A stretch of 64,000 nucleotides of DNA from Lactifluus volemus (lineage: Eukaryota > Basidiomycota > Agaricomycetes > Russulales > Russulaceae), in NCBI GenBank assembly GCA_022376515.1, contig WTXI01000115.1:1-64000 (forward strand), in the 5' to 3' direction. The notes below the pieces were generated by a model that saw only the letters and a list, made by a program, of their open reading frames with translations, searched no databases and had not been told where the DNA came from. Each line of letters starts with the position of its first letter. Position 1 is the stretch's first letter. The position numbers were made by a program, and so were the translations under genes. Shown one piece after another: positions 11,003-22,905 of this stretch.

Positions 11003-11753
11003 GATTCCAGTGTGAAGAGATCCATTGCAGGTCGAGGTTGATAGCAGGCCAGAGAACATTGGCAACCCAAGTACCATTCCTTTGTTCAGGCTCAATGAGC
11101 CACTCCACATACTTGATTAGGATTACAGCGCGGAAGGGAGGTCCATCTACAATACCCGATTAACATCTGGATATAATGAGAAGCGTGATACACACCAGCT
11201 GCTGGAGCACCAATACGGGATGCAGGGTCTGTGATCTTCTCGAGGTGAATGTCGAAAACGGGCTCTTCTAGTCCACCTGTGAAAACATTTCCGGAAAGAC
11301 TGACAACATGCTGGGTCCTGACAAGAGCATGTACGGAGTCATCCACTAGCGTGCGGAGAAACTTGGTGTTGTCATAGGGTTGCGACATGGTGAGTTCATT
11401 AAGCCATGTGTGGTACACTCGACACCCATCCCTGAGCCAGAACACGGTATATTCCGGGTGCTCTGGATCGGGAATGACGGGAACAACGACACCTGGCTGT
11501 GTGAAAAGAAAAAAAAATAGGTTGAATGAATGGGGAGAATCTGACTTGGAGAGGGAGATGCATTTACATCGGATCCAACTTTTTGACCCATCAGTTCGTG
11601 GGTGATGACGTTCTTTGAGACGGAGACAAGTCGGTCCAGGTAATCGTGGACGGCTCGAGAAGTATTTGTGGACCTGGCAGTGATACCTGCGAATTGGCTG
11701 GCTGCCACCCCATTCGCAGCAGAGAGGGCTGAGAGAAGCAGCGGAAGACGCAT
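11003..11753 (-). pseudogene. GH15 glucoamylase, 5' half
   Basis: Start ATG at 11753 gives a good signal peptide (MRLPLLLSALSAANGVAAS). After an intron (roughly 11560-11500) the GH15 N-terminal signatures follow: PGVVVPVIPDPEHPEYTVFW-RDG, LRTLVDDSVHALVRTQHVVS and GNVFTGGLEEPVFDIHLEKI, then ANVLWPAINLDLQWISSHWN, where the gene meets the element end at 11003. In the family the catalytic-domain frame (W-x-RD, TGGLGEPKF, then YW-N...DLW) is continuous, which makes the interruption clear. A TATA-like run (TATATTATTTAT) lies upstream near 11800-11812. Confidence 0.8.
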
Positions 11754-13279
11754 GTCAGAGGACAAAAGCTACAGTAAGGACTGCATGCCCATCCCCGCTT
11801 TATATTATTTATCCTTCAAAACGGATGGCGAGCCCGAGAACAATTCCTTGTGATAAAAAGGCATCCTGTCACGGTGACCTCGGCGGTAGTTTAGAGAAGG
11901 TCTCCAAATGGTCACTACTAGCGGTGAAGTCACAAAGCAGGTGGGTAGTCCCAAAAAGTTTCACTGCGATCAAGTTCCTCCTACAAAAAGTAAGAAATCA
12001 AGCGGCGCCGCGTCGCCGGCACCACTCCAAGTTCCGGCCCAGTCACGTGTTCCAAGTGGATCGCAGCAGTGGCACGGATCCATACATAGTCACGGTCAGG
12101 CGTACAGGCGTCCCCAGTGGGTGATTGAACAATTGACGTGGAGAATGGCGTTAATTTGGCGCATGTTATTCAGGGATGTAGGTGTCATAATGGTTAGATC
12201 GGTGCCTGGGAGCCTGAGGGCCAACGCCACTTGACCTCTTGCGCAGATGCGCTCCTTTTAGCTTGTTCGAGCTACTGTACGGCACAATATGTTTCCTAAT
12301 AAGGGGTATCGTGGTGTCGTTGAGGTGCCCCTTCCAGAACTGAACTGCTCTGGGACACTACAGCGATCCAAAAGTTGGATGATGGACTTTGATGGTTGCT
12401 AGTACTAGTAGAGAGGAGCAATACACGTTCCTGAAATCATATTAATCACTATCTATCATAAATTGAAGGACCTTATTATGATGGCGTCAATCGAGTTCAA
12501 ATGAGCATAGCATCGAATAGACTCAGGTCTCACCGATGGATGTTTGTCAATTTACTGCGTCAAGATGCCAAACGGCCTTACCGTAAAGAATCTAAAGACA
12601 GTGACCATACTTACTATGACTAATGTGAGTACAAAAAAGCCTCCTTAGCCATGAGGTCAAGAGCTCTAAATATCTAAGGTACGATGACGAAGGTTAGGTC
12701 ACTCTGACGTCCCATGTTTCAAATGCACGCGCCCAGGATAATACCTGCCAATACTACCACCTCGAAGGGGGGGTTCTCCCATCCCGCCCATCTCTCAGGT
12801 GGTGATGGCGCTGGCCACGACACAGCCATATACTTGCCCGTACACGTATTGTAGCCCATCAAGACAGGGAATATGTGTACGCCGCCTAACATTAAATAGG
12901 GCTCAGCTTCGCATTGTTCAGGGCATGGCTTTAAATCTGGAGCGGCAGCCTTGGACAAGTACATGGAATACCCAATACGACTGCACCTCCTCAGGCACAA
13001 TGTACTCGTATAACAGCAAAATGTACCAGACACCACGCGCTGGCCAGCAAACCCAATTGAGCCTCAACCATAAAACGGTTCGACGTGGACGTAACTTACT
13101 GACAGTTATGACGATGACTTTCACCTTACAGGACCGCATTCCCTGTCCCGCGCTCAAAATATGTAGCGTGATACTCCCCCAGACGATACTGTAATGCATG
13201 GCTGCGTGGTATGACGCGTCGGGGCGGGCCAACGAGCGCTGCCCCTGCGTGCAGTGAGATCTACGGAATTGTGCTCGTT
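11754..13279. other. Glucoamylase upstream region and unassigned DNA
   Basis: About 11754-12300 is the presumptive glucoamylase promoter. Between about 12300 and 13280 no gene is recognised. Short open frames on the minus strand (12719-13036, 12918-13286) lack family motifs, and the second overlaps the ELP6 end. Confidence 0.5.
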
Positions 13280-14030
13280 TCAGCACGTATAGTATATAAC
13301 AGTAGAAGGGAGTCGAGGTACTTCGCCGCTGACCGCCCCACTCTTCCCGCTGGAGAGGGGGAGCACTTCGATGTGGTATCCAGAGAGCTGGAGCAGTATT
13401 CTCAAGACATTATCAAGATCGTCGAGTGTAGCAATGTGGTATCGTACGGCTAGTAAAACGCCGCTCTGTGTATTGAGGCGAGTCTGGATAAAAGCGGTAG
13501 GGGATGGAGAGGCGTTTCATAACTCGCCTTTGCACAACATGCCACAAGCGCGCGCACAAAGCGCGAAACGTCTAATGAGGAATGGCCGATCCACTCAAAG
13601 CATGCAAGCTCGTCGAAAATGAGGAGTGGAAGTGTGGCACCACGTATTCTTTCAATAGAGTCTCGTATCATGTCGAGTAGGGGTAAGAGGGTGACCCCCT
13701 CGGATGGAGACAGGTCAGGGATTCGAGTTGGGACATCGATGAAGACGATAGAACCCTGCTCTAATTTTTGTGTCATGTTGAAGCCCTAAGTTTCACAGAA
13801 AACTGAGAGGAAGTATGAAAAGTACAGCAAGAACTCACCGAGCGCGATGCAATGGCGTTCCACTTTGCGAGATCTTGGGACGTTGAAATGATGATGCACT
13901 TTCCATCGGGTGAGCCCTTGATAAACTCTGATAATAATTGGTGCAAAAGAAAATCTGCTGGGGATGCAAGATGGTCCGTGATAACTATGGGACCAGAGTG
14001 AGTTAAAAGTTGGTTGGCAGAAAAAGACAT
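13280..14030 (-). CDS. ELP6: Elongator complex protein 6 (ELP6)
   Basis: ELP6 is a RecA-fold ATPase-like subunit of the Elp456 ring of Elongator, which acts in tRNA wobble-uridine modification. Start ATG at 14030. Exon 1 is about 14030-13839 (ITDHLASPADFLLHQLLSEF, IISTSQDLAKWNAIASRS), intron GTGAGT...TTAG 13838-13786. Exon 2 is 13785-13524 (IPDLSPSEGVTLLPLLDMI, LLIFDELACFEWIG, SRFVRALVACCAKA), intron 13523-13450. Exon 3 is 13449-13280 (YHIATLDDLDNVLRILLQ, GYHIEVLPLSSGKSGAVSGE). Stop TGA at 13280-13282. Length about 208 residues, all in one consistent spliced frame. It shares a roughly 119-bp divergent promoter with COG3. Confidence 0.85.
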
Positions 14031-14149
14031 TGCAGATAAGATTAGATTTTTTCTCTGTTTAAATCCCGAGTTGATGGCCTCCACAGCGCAAATATGCCCA
14101 GTCTGAATATTCGCTCTCAACAACAAAAATCTGCTCTCGCTATCGAATA

Positions 14150-16555
14150 ATGAGAAAAAAAGCACCACTAGGAGATGCTGAGATCAAAAGCGTGGCGGCC
14201 CTCAAGGCTGCTGCTGAGCGGAGACTCACACCCTTTCTACCATTATCCACCGTCAGAGTCAGTCCATATTACCCCTTGGAATCATCTCATCATTACAGCC
14301 TTCACAAGAGGACTCTTCCCGACCATCAACTCCCCTACAACGCAAACTTGGTTCACGTTCCCGTCCTCCCACGCCGACGGGCTCGCGTCGCCGCACTCAA
14401 TCGGCCGTTTGCCTGCGCACATGCCCTCCATCCGAAGCAGCCAGGCTCCACAGCAATTTTACGACCAGTTCGCGCTGATACACCGACCGCTCAGTGGCGC
14501 ACAGCCAGGAGGCACACTTTCGACAGCTTCTCTTGCGCGTCTCGGAACATCTCGACAGGCTCGTCGGCCGCATTGACCAAGCCGATGCAGATGTTGGGAG
14601 TATTTTGGATAAGTGGAAAGGGGTGGAGGAGGGCAGAAAAGATCTGCAGGGCGTGAACCAAAAGCTGTTCGATTTGCGGGTGCGTATCGCCTCACGCACG
14701 CACATTTCTCGGATGCGTGGAGGAGCTTGATATTTGCGTCGTCGTTTTACAGGATCAATTGGTGGAGTTGCAAGCGGAATTGGGACGACCTTGGATACTT
14801 TCAGGACATGCGACGCGCCTGCTCAATCGGACATCTGCATGGAATCTCTCGAATCCCACGTACGTTTTATTTTTCTCTGTTTGGACGTGCTCTTCTTACC
14901 TCTCTACCCTCCTCTGGGGACAGTGAAATTAAAAAGAAGCGGAAGTATATCTCCTACGAGTCCGGCAAGGTATGACGCGTGCAATGACGCCCATCAAAAT
15001 GTATTTTGTTGGATCCCTCCGCGCACTCACCCAGGATGTCTCGCGACGGCTGTTCGAACAGGTACCTTTCTGCGATACATCTTCTTTACACGCGTTTCAC
15101 CAGCGTAGCTGGACAGCTTGCACCTGTTCTTGGAGAATTTGATTGCCGTGCCCACTCACACTCTGAGGACCTGGGTGCTCTGCTCTCAGAGTGCCACACC
15201 TATTACTTTGGCGCACGGAAGAACCTCCTGGTTTCACGCCTTTCTGAGCAGATCCGCAGTCTGGACCCTATGAGGACGGAACCTCGTGGAAATGGTACGC
15301 CTTTTTTCATAATATCCTCAGTCATCTAACTAAACGTCATGAACGCGCTATAGACACGCGCCGGGTGCAGCTACCTGCACTGAAAATTTTGACTTGTATC
15401 GGGCGATTTTCAGCACCGGGAAGGAGGAAACGCTTTGTGACGACCTCTACCCTGCGCCCTCGCATCCTACACGAGCCTCGGCTAACTGTCGTCTGCGAGG
15501 TTTGCACTGCTTCGAGCGCCGATGGTGCTCGATCAGCCACTGGACGACGAGATTGAGGGAATGAAGAGAAGAGTGATGAACATTCGTCATCTACTGCAGC
15601 GGTGCTGCAGGATGCGGAAACGAGGCTGTTTTTCAAGGCACAAGCGGTGATACAGTCAGACATACGATATTATACTCCGACAGCCCAGGATCTAGCGTAC
15701 CTAGATAGGTTTGCTGGTAAGTGTTACCTGTTACCTTTTATTCTGTATCTTTGTTAAAGGTATGCGTAGCTGCCCAGGGAGAACAACGATATACGAAATT
15801 CGAGAGAAGCAGAGTATCAGCCGCCTTTTTGAAGGCCCAGGGCTCAATCAACAACGCTTGCCAAGACCGTCTGGGTGCTCTCCCAACTCCGCGACTTTGA
15901 TCAGGCAAGCCACTTACGACCCTGTGACATTTATCGATCCTGATTACATCCAATGTACGTACAGCCGACAAATTTCTATGATCTTGCCCACGACGCCGTT
16001 ATTCTATGTAGGGCAAAGAGCGCATTCAATGGACAACTCTTTCTTGTCCGCGCACGTCGACGCTCCTTCCCGGTTCATTCTTCATCACGTCTCCCGCCAG
16101 TACGCGCGCAGAGCACCTCGCAGATGCGAACGAGTATGCATCCATACTTCTTCCAACATTACCCGTCCTCCCATTTTTCTCACATATCCACGCTACTTAC
16201 AGGGAATCGATACGCCTGCGATTGCGTCATTTCGGCAGCATCAGAGCCGTTCTGCACACTGCTGTGTGCCTTTTACGGGCCACCCAGCGTCAGCCGCCGA
16301 AGCTGCTATTCTCGACGAGTGCTTCCGCAACGCGTGTGCACGTGACTTGTGGGCACGGCCGGCGTGCTCGTGCATCATGCACTGGGCTACGTCGAGGATG
16401 CGTATTCTGTGTTTAGCCCCGCAGCAAGACATGTCGAAGCCCACGTTTGGAAGGGCCAGGACTGTTTGATGGATGATGAGTTGTTGAAGCAGTTGTTGCA
16501 GGATGTTTGTGGAGATGAGCTGGATGATGCAGGTTCTCCGCCAGCTCAGATTTAG
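14150..16555 (+). pseudogene. COG3: Conserved oligomeric Golgi complex subunit 3 (COG3/Sec34), frame-broken
   Basis: COG3 is a core lobe-A subunit of the COG tether for retrograde intra-Golgi vesicles. Family pieces appear in order: APLGDAEIKSVAALKAAAERR from 14150, QQFYDQFALIH (about 14450) and AHSQEAHFRQLLLRVSEHLD (about 14497), DQLVELQAELGR (14752), MTRAMTPIKMYFVGSLRAL then QDVSRRLFEQ (about 14970-15065), LLYTRFTSVAGQLAPVLGEF, LGALLSECHTYYFGARKNLL (15080-15240), RILHEPRLTVVCEVC (about 15463-15510), DAETRLFFKAQAVIQSDIRYY (about 15612-15672), and a C-terminal run to a stop at 16555. Introns explain some frame changes, but single-base breaks near 14490, about 14800 (two), about 15068 and about 15455 do not fit introns. 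It is either a pseudogenic copy or carries sequence errors. Confidence 0.75.
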
Positions 16556-17668
16556 CGCAGCCTGTGGACCTTTGATACGGTATCTGTCAAAAATAGATGG
16601 TCAAAGTGACTAGTGACGATGGTAAAGTACTAGTAGTGGAAGGTGCGGTCACCGGCGTACGGGAGAGGCGTTCCGCTTACTGTCAGGTAGCCCTTCCAAG
16701 TCAATTTTGAAAAAAAAAATCGTTGTAAATAGCAAGACCCCGAGCCATCAGTACTCCTACAAACGTTTTTCCACGCTTGAGCTCTTTAAAGTAAAGAAAG
16801 CTGGAAAAGTGTGAAAGTAACGTATGTTATACTTCAGTAGTGTGTAAGTAAGATTTCAACTTATGAATTGAATTACTAGAACGAACATTTAGCTTTTGTA
16901 TTGGGAGAGCTTGCAAACGTAAAACTTCTGTACAAATTTCTGATGGCCTACATGGGGCGATTATTAATTCTCAAGCTATCGAAGTGTCTACAACTCCCCC
17001 AGTTTTCATAAGCTCCGTTGAGCGATGGGAATTATCTTATGATATACACTCGCTGGCTAAGCATGAGACACGAGAACTAAAGCTACTGCGTGGGTCTACT
17101 ATCATGGGCCACACGAGTACCACGTGACTGGCTGATTGGCATACGTGGGGCGTCGCCGCGCGTGCTTTCTTCGTCTCTCATCATTACAGTAATTGGCGAA
17201 CGCCGTGCGCCCTACAGTTCGACCTCACGATCTTGGACATTACGTGGCTTTTTATGATGTGTTCTAGCCGGCATGGCAGCTTCCCTGCTGTCCCACAGCA
17301 ACCGGTGACATTGGCCTCCTCACAACGCTCTTCACCCTGGAATGTATTTCTATAACCTGAGCTTTTTCTTGTACAATCTTGTGGCGTGGTCACTTCTTTG
17401 AAAAAATTATTTTCTCGGCTCCAGTTTCAGTGCTCACGGAAGTCAATTGAGACTCGGAACGCTTGAGGCAACCGTGGCTGAACAAAGTCTATATCCGGCT
17501 CTTTGCTCGTAACGGTATAAGGGTGACTGGTTTGCTCATGGAAATCATCAGTCTCTCGATTTCGCACACGCCATCCCTTATCTCCCTTTCTCTCTCCCTT
17601 TCTGGTTCACGGCGTACTTTCCCTCGTGGCACCACCCCTGCGCACTCCTTGAAATTTTTATTTATTTG
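16556..17668. other. Intergenic, no gene seen
   Basis: AT-rich, low-coding stretch between COG3 and the RlpA-like gene. A pyrimidine-rich tract (CCCTTATCTCCCTTTCTCTC) at about 17574-17605, just upstream of the next ATG, is typical of fungal core promoters. Confidence 0.5.
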
Positions 17669-18278
17669 ATGATGCAACTTTTCACTGCATTTGTCGCTGT
17701 CGCAACCCTCGCCGCTCCAGTCTTCGCTACATATCTCCCCTTTCAACGTGGCGAGCTTTCTGCACGCTGTGACTTCCTCTGTGGAAGTCAAATAGGCCAG
17801 GGTGGGTTCACGCCGCTCAGATGATGGGTGACATTTGATTCCAACAAGAGTCTCTTTCATGATAGGTACTTGGTACCAAACCGGTCTCGGCGCATGTGGT
17901 ATCACAAATAAGGACTCGGACCACATCGTGGCAGTGTCCCACTCTGTTTTCGACGTGTACCCGTGAGTATCCCTGGATGGCTTCACCTCTAAGCTAACTA
18001 AACGCCGTTCATCGTAGGGGTTACACTGGCGCTAATCCCAACGACAACCCTATCTGTGGTAAACAGATTCAGGCGAACTGCAAGTCATCTATTCTTCATC
18101 TCTATTCCATGTGCAGCTAACATCCTTTAAAAAAGACCAAGGGAAAAGCGTGATCGTCACCGTGACCGATCGATGCGTGTCATGCGATATGACTGATCTG
18201 GACTTCAGCCCGAGTGTGTTCAGAGAACTTGCTGATCCGTCGGTCGGTCGTATAGGTGTGACTTGGAGCTGGGTTTGA
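17669..18278 (+). CDS. Secreted RlpA-like double-psi beta-barrel (expansin/barwin-fold) protein
   Basis: A small secreted protein of about 145 residues. The ATG at 17669 is followed by a signal peptide (MQLFTAFVAVATLAAPVFA). The barrel has the motifs GTWYQTGLGACGITNKDSD, VAVSHSVFDVYPG, ICGKQIQAN, then VIVTVTDRCVSCDMTDLDFS and an end TWSWV with TGA at 18276-18278. Exons join as 17669-17814/17863-17963/18017-18079/18136-18278 (approximate borders). The third intron, 18080-18135, starts GCAAGT and ends AAAAG, a GC-AG intron, and is required to give N-Y-Q-G-K. Such proteins in plant-associated fungi bind cell-wall polysaccharide or inhibit papain-like proteases; which applies here is not decidable from sequence. 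Confidence 0.85.
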
Positions 18279-18617
18279 ACATCCTGCGGCCAATGTATAG
18301 CTGTGGCAGTTTTGACAAATGTAACTTGTTTTCCAAATCGAACGTACGCGAGATATCAGACTCGTATTGGCGTCTAGATGGCGTAACCCCAGTGGTCGGG
18401 CCATGGCGGTTGAACCTCTGGACTGAATGAGTAGTGTCGGAACATTATTATCACTGAATTCTGCACGTCGAACGTTTCTCTGATCGCTTCTCATATCTGA
18501 TCTAAGTCTTGGACTTACATACGACCTTATAGGATAGTAAATATAGCAAGATCACATATAGTAAGTAGCTCGACGCACGACAGCAAGGAGGAAAGACATG
18601 CAGCAAAAACACAAAGG
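18279..18617. other. Short intergenic region between convergent genes
   Basis: 3' flanks of the RlpA-like (+) and kinase-like (-) genes; nothing else seen. Confidence 0.5.
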
Positions 18618-19950
18618 CTATGCTGTGGGATCGGGAATGGCAGCTTTGCCACCAAAGAGGTAGCTAACGGTACGCCCCCACTGTCCAACGGTCCTCCCAC
18701 CCCTCGCAAGCCAAATCTCATTGTCGCGAGCCATCCGAGAACGCAGCTTCCACGACCCAAGCTTTTCCCGGGTCTCCGAAAACTTGTTCACAACTTCTTC
18801 CATCGTGGGTCGTGTTTCGGGTTGATTTTTGACCATCTTGGCGACGAGTGGCTTCATGAACTCCAATCCACGATATTTCTGATGTTTACTGATCAAGGAG
18901 ATTTTCCTCAAGGACAATGAAAAGCACAAACCTTGATGAAATGTGTTCGGATAAATTCTCCGAGGTAGTATACATCCGTACGATATGGGTTACAGGGCTC
19001 CTTTTCGGGAGCTCGGTTTTCTTCATCACCAACAGGTCGCGGCATGTCCAGTGGGTCCCCATTAGCGGGATCATATTGGCGTGAATGGGCGAAGCCGACG
19101 AGAACGTATCTCGTGGGACGCTTGGTCCGCGAGTATCCTTTTGCTGTGTGCTTGAGATCCCTACTTCGCTTCGTGTTTACAGGATGGAAAGATTCGGGAT
19201 ACATGTTTGATGGGTCAAGCATGATGCTATCCCGTGTGAAGTCCCTGATGCGTGTCAGTGTTTTGAATAAAGGACATAAAGTACCAGGATATACCGATGG
19301 GCAACATTGTTCTGGTGCATGAATCGTAACCCCTTGTAACTTATTATAAGATTCATACCGTTTCAGAGCATCGGAGACCAACCTCGCAAATTTGCGAAAA
19401 AAAACTGACAAATTCTCCGTACGTTTGGAGGGGAGGATCGTCAAATGGACGCAGAAGGGGGTGTACCATGATGAGAGGATCATTTGGGCCATCAAGTGTG
19501 ATCTCATGCAGTAATTGTGCACAGTGGTTTTCGGGGCGGGGAGACTCGGAAAGAATTCTATTTATCCGGAGTTCGTTTGAAGCCTCTTCCGAGCCATTGA
19601 CGACCTTCTTCAATATAACATATCTTCCATCAGAGGTCTGAGTTGCATCCATGCACAAATTTGCCTGAAAAAATGTTGAGAAAGAAGCACCTGGGATCAT
19701 AAATATCATAGCCGACCGATTGGATTAGACCATCTTCATAGTCAAACCATTGCTTTTCGCCACGAATCCATCCAAACCATCGCTTTTTGTTACCCCACGA
19801 TGGCCGCCAGTCGGGGTCGTAGCGGGGTCGGAGCTTGTACCCGGCAGTCTCCAGCTTCTGGTACCGTTCGACCCACCAGATTTCATGGCGCGTCAGATTT
19901 TTTTTCGGTCGATCGTCAAACGCTTCGGAAATCTCTTCTTCTTGGGACAT
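18618..19950 (-). CDS. Protein kinase-like domain protein with degenerate catalytic motifs
   Basis: Start ATG at 19950 (MSQEEEISEAFDD). The N-terminal part is rich in Trp/Arg (HEIWWVERYQKLETAGYKLRP). The kinase-like fold follows: GRYVILKKV near 19600-19620 (VAIK-lysine region), CAQLLHEITLDGPNDPLIMV, and the segment FMHQNNVAHRDFTRDSIMLD, which forms only after splicing introns of about 51 and 50 nt near 19383-19333 and 19296-19247. The C-lobe has DVYYLGEFI and, after an intron, KPLVAKMVKNQPETRPTMEEV. The catalytic loop keeps HRD, but the metal-binding Asn is Ser, and the DFG position reads GFA (VLVGFAHSRQYD), so the metal-chelating Asp is absent. It is probably a pseudokinase of a family expanded in Agaricomycetes. 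Stop at 18618-18620. Confidence 0.75.
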
Positions 19951-20303
19951 TGGGAAATGCAAGTAACGCGAAAGTCGAAACTTGGGTCCAAGTACTAGTA
20001 CAAGGACACAGCCTGACAACGTGTACCTTATAGCGTGATCGTTGGCGCCTTTGTCCCGTATGAGGCTAGTTGCATTGATGTACAACTAGCTCTACATCAT
20101 ATCCTGCTTTTTTTCCGTACAGCCTCTTCTCTGCAGCGCACGAAACCATACTCCACACAGCACTAGTTGGGGAGCAGGCAGTAGAAAGTGCACGGTAGGT
20201 GGACAGACGCGATCACGTGCCCACGTTTGAAATGAGACGCGTTCACGGTTCATGATATTTGTAGTCTCAAGTTTTGTTCCATACACGTCAACGCCAGCCC
20301 CGA
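19951..20303. other. Divergent promoter region
   Basis: About 350 bp between the kinase-like gene (-) and the 20304 gene (+); no further feature seen. Confidence 0.5.
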
Positions 20304-22432
20304 ATGACCGCTAGGCGCAGTCTTTCGCACACAACAAGTGCAGAGCTTTCTGTTGCTAAAATCAATAGGCTCTTACGACCGCTTCGAAATAAATGTGCGA
20401 TCCTGGCCTCCGCAACATCCCGCTCTTCTGGCTCAGGAGCACCCATCACCTACGGATCCAGCACTTCACCATTTCTAGAAACTCGCGTTCCGCCTTCGTT
20501 GGATGTATTGCGCGATCCGAAACTTGTCATCTCGCGCGCGCATCAGGAAAGCCGATTCTTGGATGCCCTGGCACGTCAAATTTACGCCGTAACGAATGCG
20601 TATCGTAATGTGGTAGAGACGGCTCTGCGAAACGATGTTTCGGAAAGCTGTCCAGGAGTTTTATCCCTGACAGATATCTGTGCGGCGTCGGTGGGTTGGA
20701 ACATTCAAGCGGAGGTTGCACGTGGCCTGGACACGCTAGAAGAACCAGATGAAGCCGAGGAGACGGCCCTCGTCGATGAGCTGTACGAGTCCGTTCCTGT
20801 GCGGTTTCGAAGGTGTGCCGCGTCCATTTTGTCAAATCGTAATGGCCACCGATGTCTCATGCCCGCAGGTGGACCCTCGTTGCGCACGCGACATCCATTA
20901 TTGTCGACACCTGCCCTAGTCACCCCATGTTGATGCTCAGTCTTCTTGGCGTAACCTTGGCCCATGGTCTTCTGACTGAATCCAAGACCTTTCTCCGCCT
21001 ATTCCTCACTGCCCTGGTACGATCCCCACGCCCCGGCGTTCCACCCGCTATCGCCCATCCATTGTATCCTTCATATCTGGTTGAACTTTGCTTCGAATGG
21101 ACCCACCTGGCTTCGAAGCCCCGCGCTGGAGCATTTACGCATCGGGCTTTTGTAGCAGTGACATTAGAAGTGCTCATGGAGCACGGCCCCGCAACGGCAT
21201 GGACATGCAAATCGATCACCCGTCTCGCGCAACTGCTTCGCACCCGAGATTTCGGATGTTTCCTCAGCTTCTTGCACGGGTTAATCGAGACGCTGACCGC
21301 GCCGCCTCTGCACATGGCACATATGGACCGGGACGAGAGCCTTGCATTATTTGCTCGGCTGGCAAAATGGACGGGCGTTATCACTTCGGACTTTTTCCCA
21401 GTTAGAGATGGACGAGACGTCGGCGAGGCACCACCACCACCTGCGGACCAATTCTACTCGATCGTTGAAATTCTCGTCTCTGCTTATGATGCGGGCCTGC
21501 ATCGATCTACCATCAACGATAGGACCGATTCTGACCTCCGCGATCCACAGACTGCACTCGTCGGCGCGGCTATCCACTGTCTCTCAGCCCCGCTCTTCCT
21601 ACCTACGGTGAACGCTCGGCATCAAAACGCCATCCTCGCGCTCCTACGCGACGTCCCGCCGAAATCGTCAACCTTTGATGACGCCTCACTCGCCGGGCGG
21701 CCCATCGCACAATTACGCGTCTTGGCGGGGGCCCTCCGCTCGCACGATCTCTGTGCATTAGAACCTGCGTTCTGGCGGGGCGCTCTCGAGCAGTCCTTGC
21801 GCAAGGGCGAGCTTTCGGGCGTGTTGAAGGCCATGCACGATGCACTCATGGAGGCGGTTGAGCGAGAACAGGAGGAGGAAGAGGAGGACGGTCGTGAAGC
21901 GGTTGGGAATTGGGTGAGCAAAACTTCGACGTCGAGATCGCCACCGAGAAAGCGAGCACGACGCAAGTCCGAGATGGCGCCGAGTAGGGGATCATCGGTG
22001 TGGCAGCGACGGCGGCGGGTACCTTCGCCCTGCAGCTCAACATCCATATCCACCGCCTCAACGCCATTTCTATCGTCCGCTTCGTCGTCGTCATCGTTTT
22101 CCGCACGGTCATCGCTCTCGGGGTCTCCGGTACCGGGGGAGGTATTAGGGGAGATGGTAGGGTTATCTGAGGATGAGGGTGAGGAGACAAGTCGTAGTGC
22201 GTATGCAGTACCGTTCGTCAAATTCAAGTCGGTACTTGCGGATGCGCTCAAGACGCGAATGGATCTCAAGGCGGAGCGGCGTCGGGTTTCGCTACGCGCT
22301 GAATTGGTACGTGACCGCGGTCATTCGGTGTCGTTGGAAAGGGGGAACGATAGCGAAGAAGAAGAAGCGGTCCGCGCTCTGCCGAGTGAGGGCGATGTCT
22401 TGGATATGTTTGCCTACGATGGCCACTTTTGA
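20304..22432 (+). CDS. Conserved hypothetical protein with acidic and basic C-terminal tracts
   Basis: ATG at 20304. One intron, GTGTGC...CGCAG (about 20813-20868), joins VPVRFRR to WTLVAHATSII, giving about 690 residues. The first 500 residues are mostly helical and leucine-rich (KINRLLRPLRNKCAILAS, LSLLGVTLAHGLLTES, ITRLAQLLRTRDFGCFLSFL). After them come an EQEEEEEDGRE acidic run, a basic nuclear-localisation-like run (SPPRKRARRKSE), a long Ser-rich segment, and a C-terminal VLADALKTRMDLKAERRRVSL helix. I do not recognise the family. The NLS-like tract suggests a nuclear protein, which is inference. Codon use and spliced frame are clean. Confidence 0.7.
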
Positions 22433-22905
22433 GCTTACAGCTCACTATAATACGATCTTATATAGGCTTAGGCACATCAGTGGGCTCCCGCTGTAAGTTA
22501 CGAATGGCGGTGGGAGAGCATCGGCAAAAGTTCGGGAGTGATCGACGGGATCATATGATGCAAGAATATGAGCTATCTGCGCCAGCACTGCGGCGCAGCA
22601 CGTCCAAGTCAATGGAAGGCCAACGCGGTGTAAGGGAGAGGCTGGCGAATAAATGGGCAATCAAAAACCCTCAATATGCCACAAATTTCACGCAAGCAAG
22701 TCGTGGCCGCATCTATTTGGCCTACCTACCATTCGGGAAAGGAATTGAATACACATATTGATCACTGCAATATACTATATGCCGATGTATGCGGAGGTAT
22801 ATCATCGTAGGTGACGCAATTGCGTGATAGCCGTGATAGCGCTTCTGCGTAGAATAGCAGGATCAGCGGGCCGACGCTGCCGAACAGTTTAGAACACGAT
22901 CCACC
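22433..22905. other. Intergenic region, no gene seen
   Basis: An open frame at 22429-22761 has no recognisable motif. The rest is 3' UTR and promoter-like sequence. Confidence 0.45.

Noticed and set aside
12719..13286. Overlapping minus-strand frames beyond the ELP6 end
   Set aside because: ELP6 has a clear stop at 13280 and these frames have no family signature.
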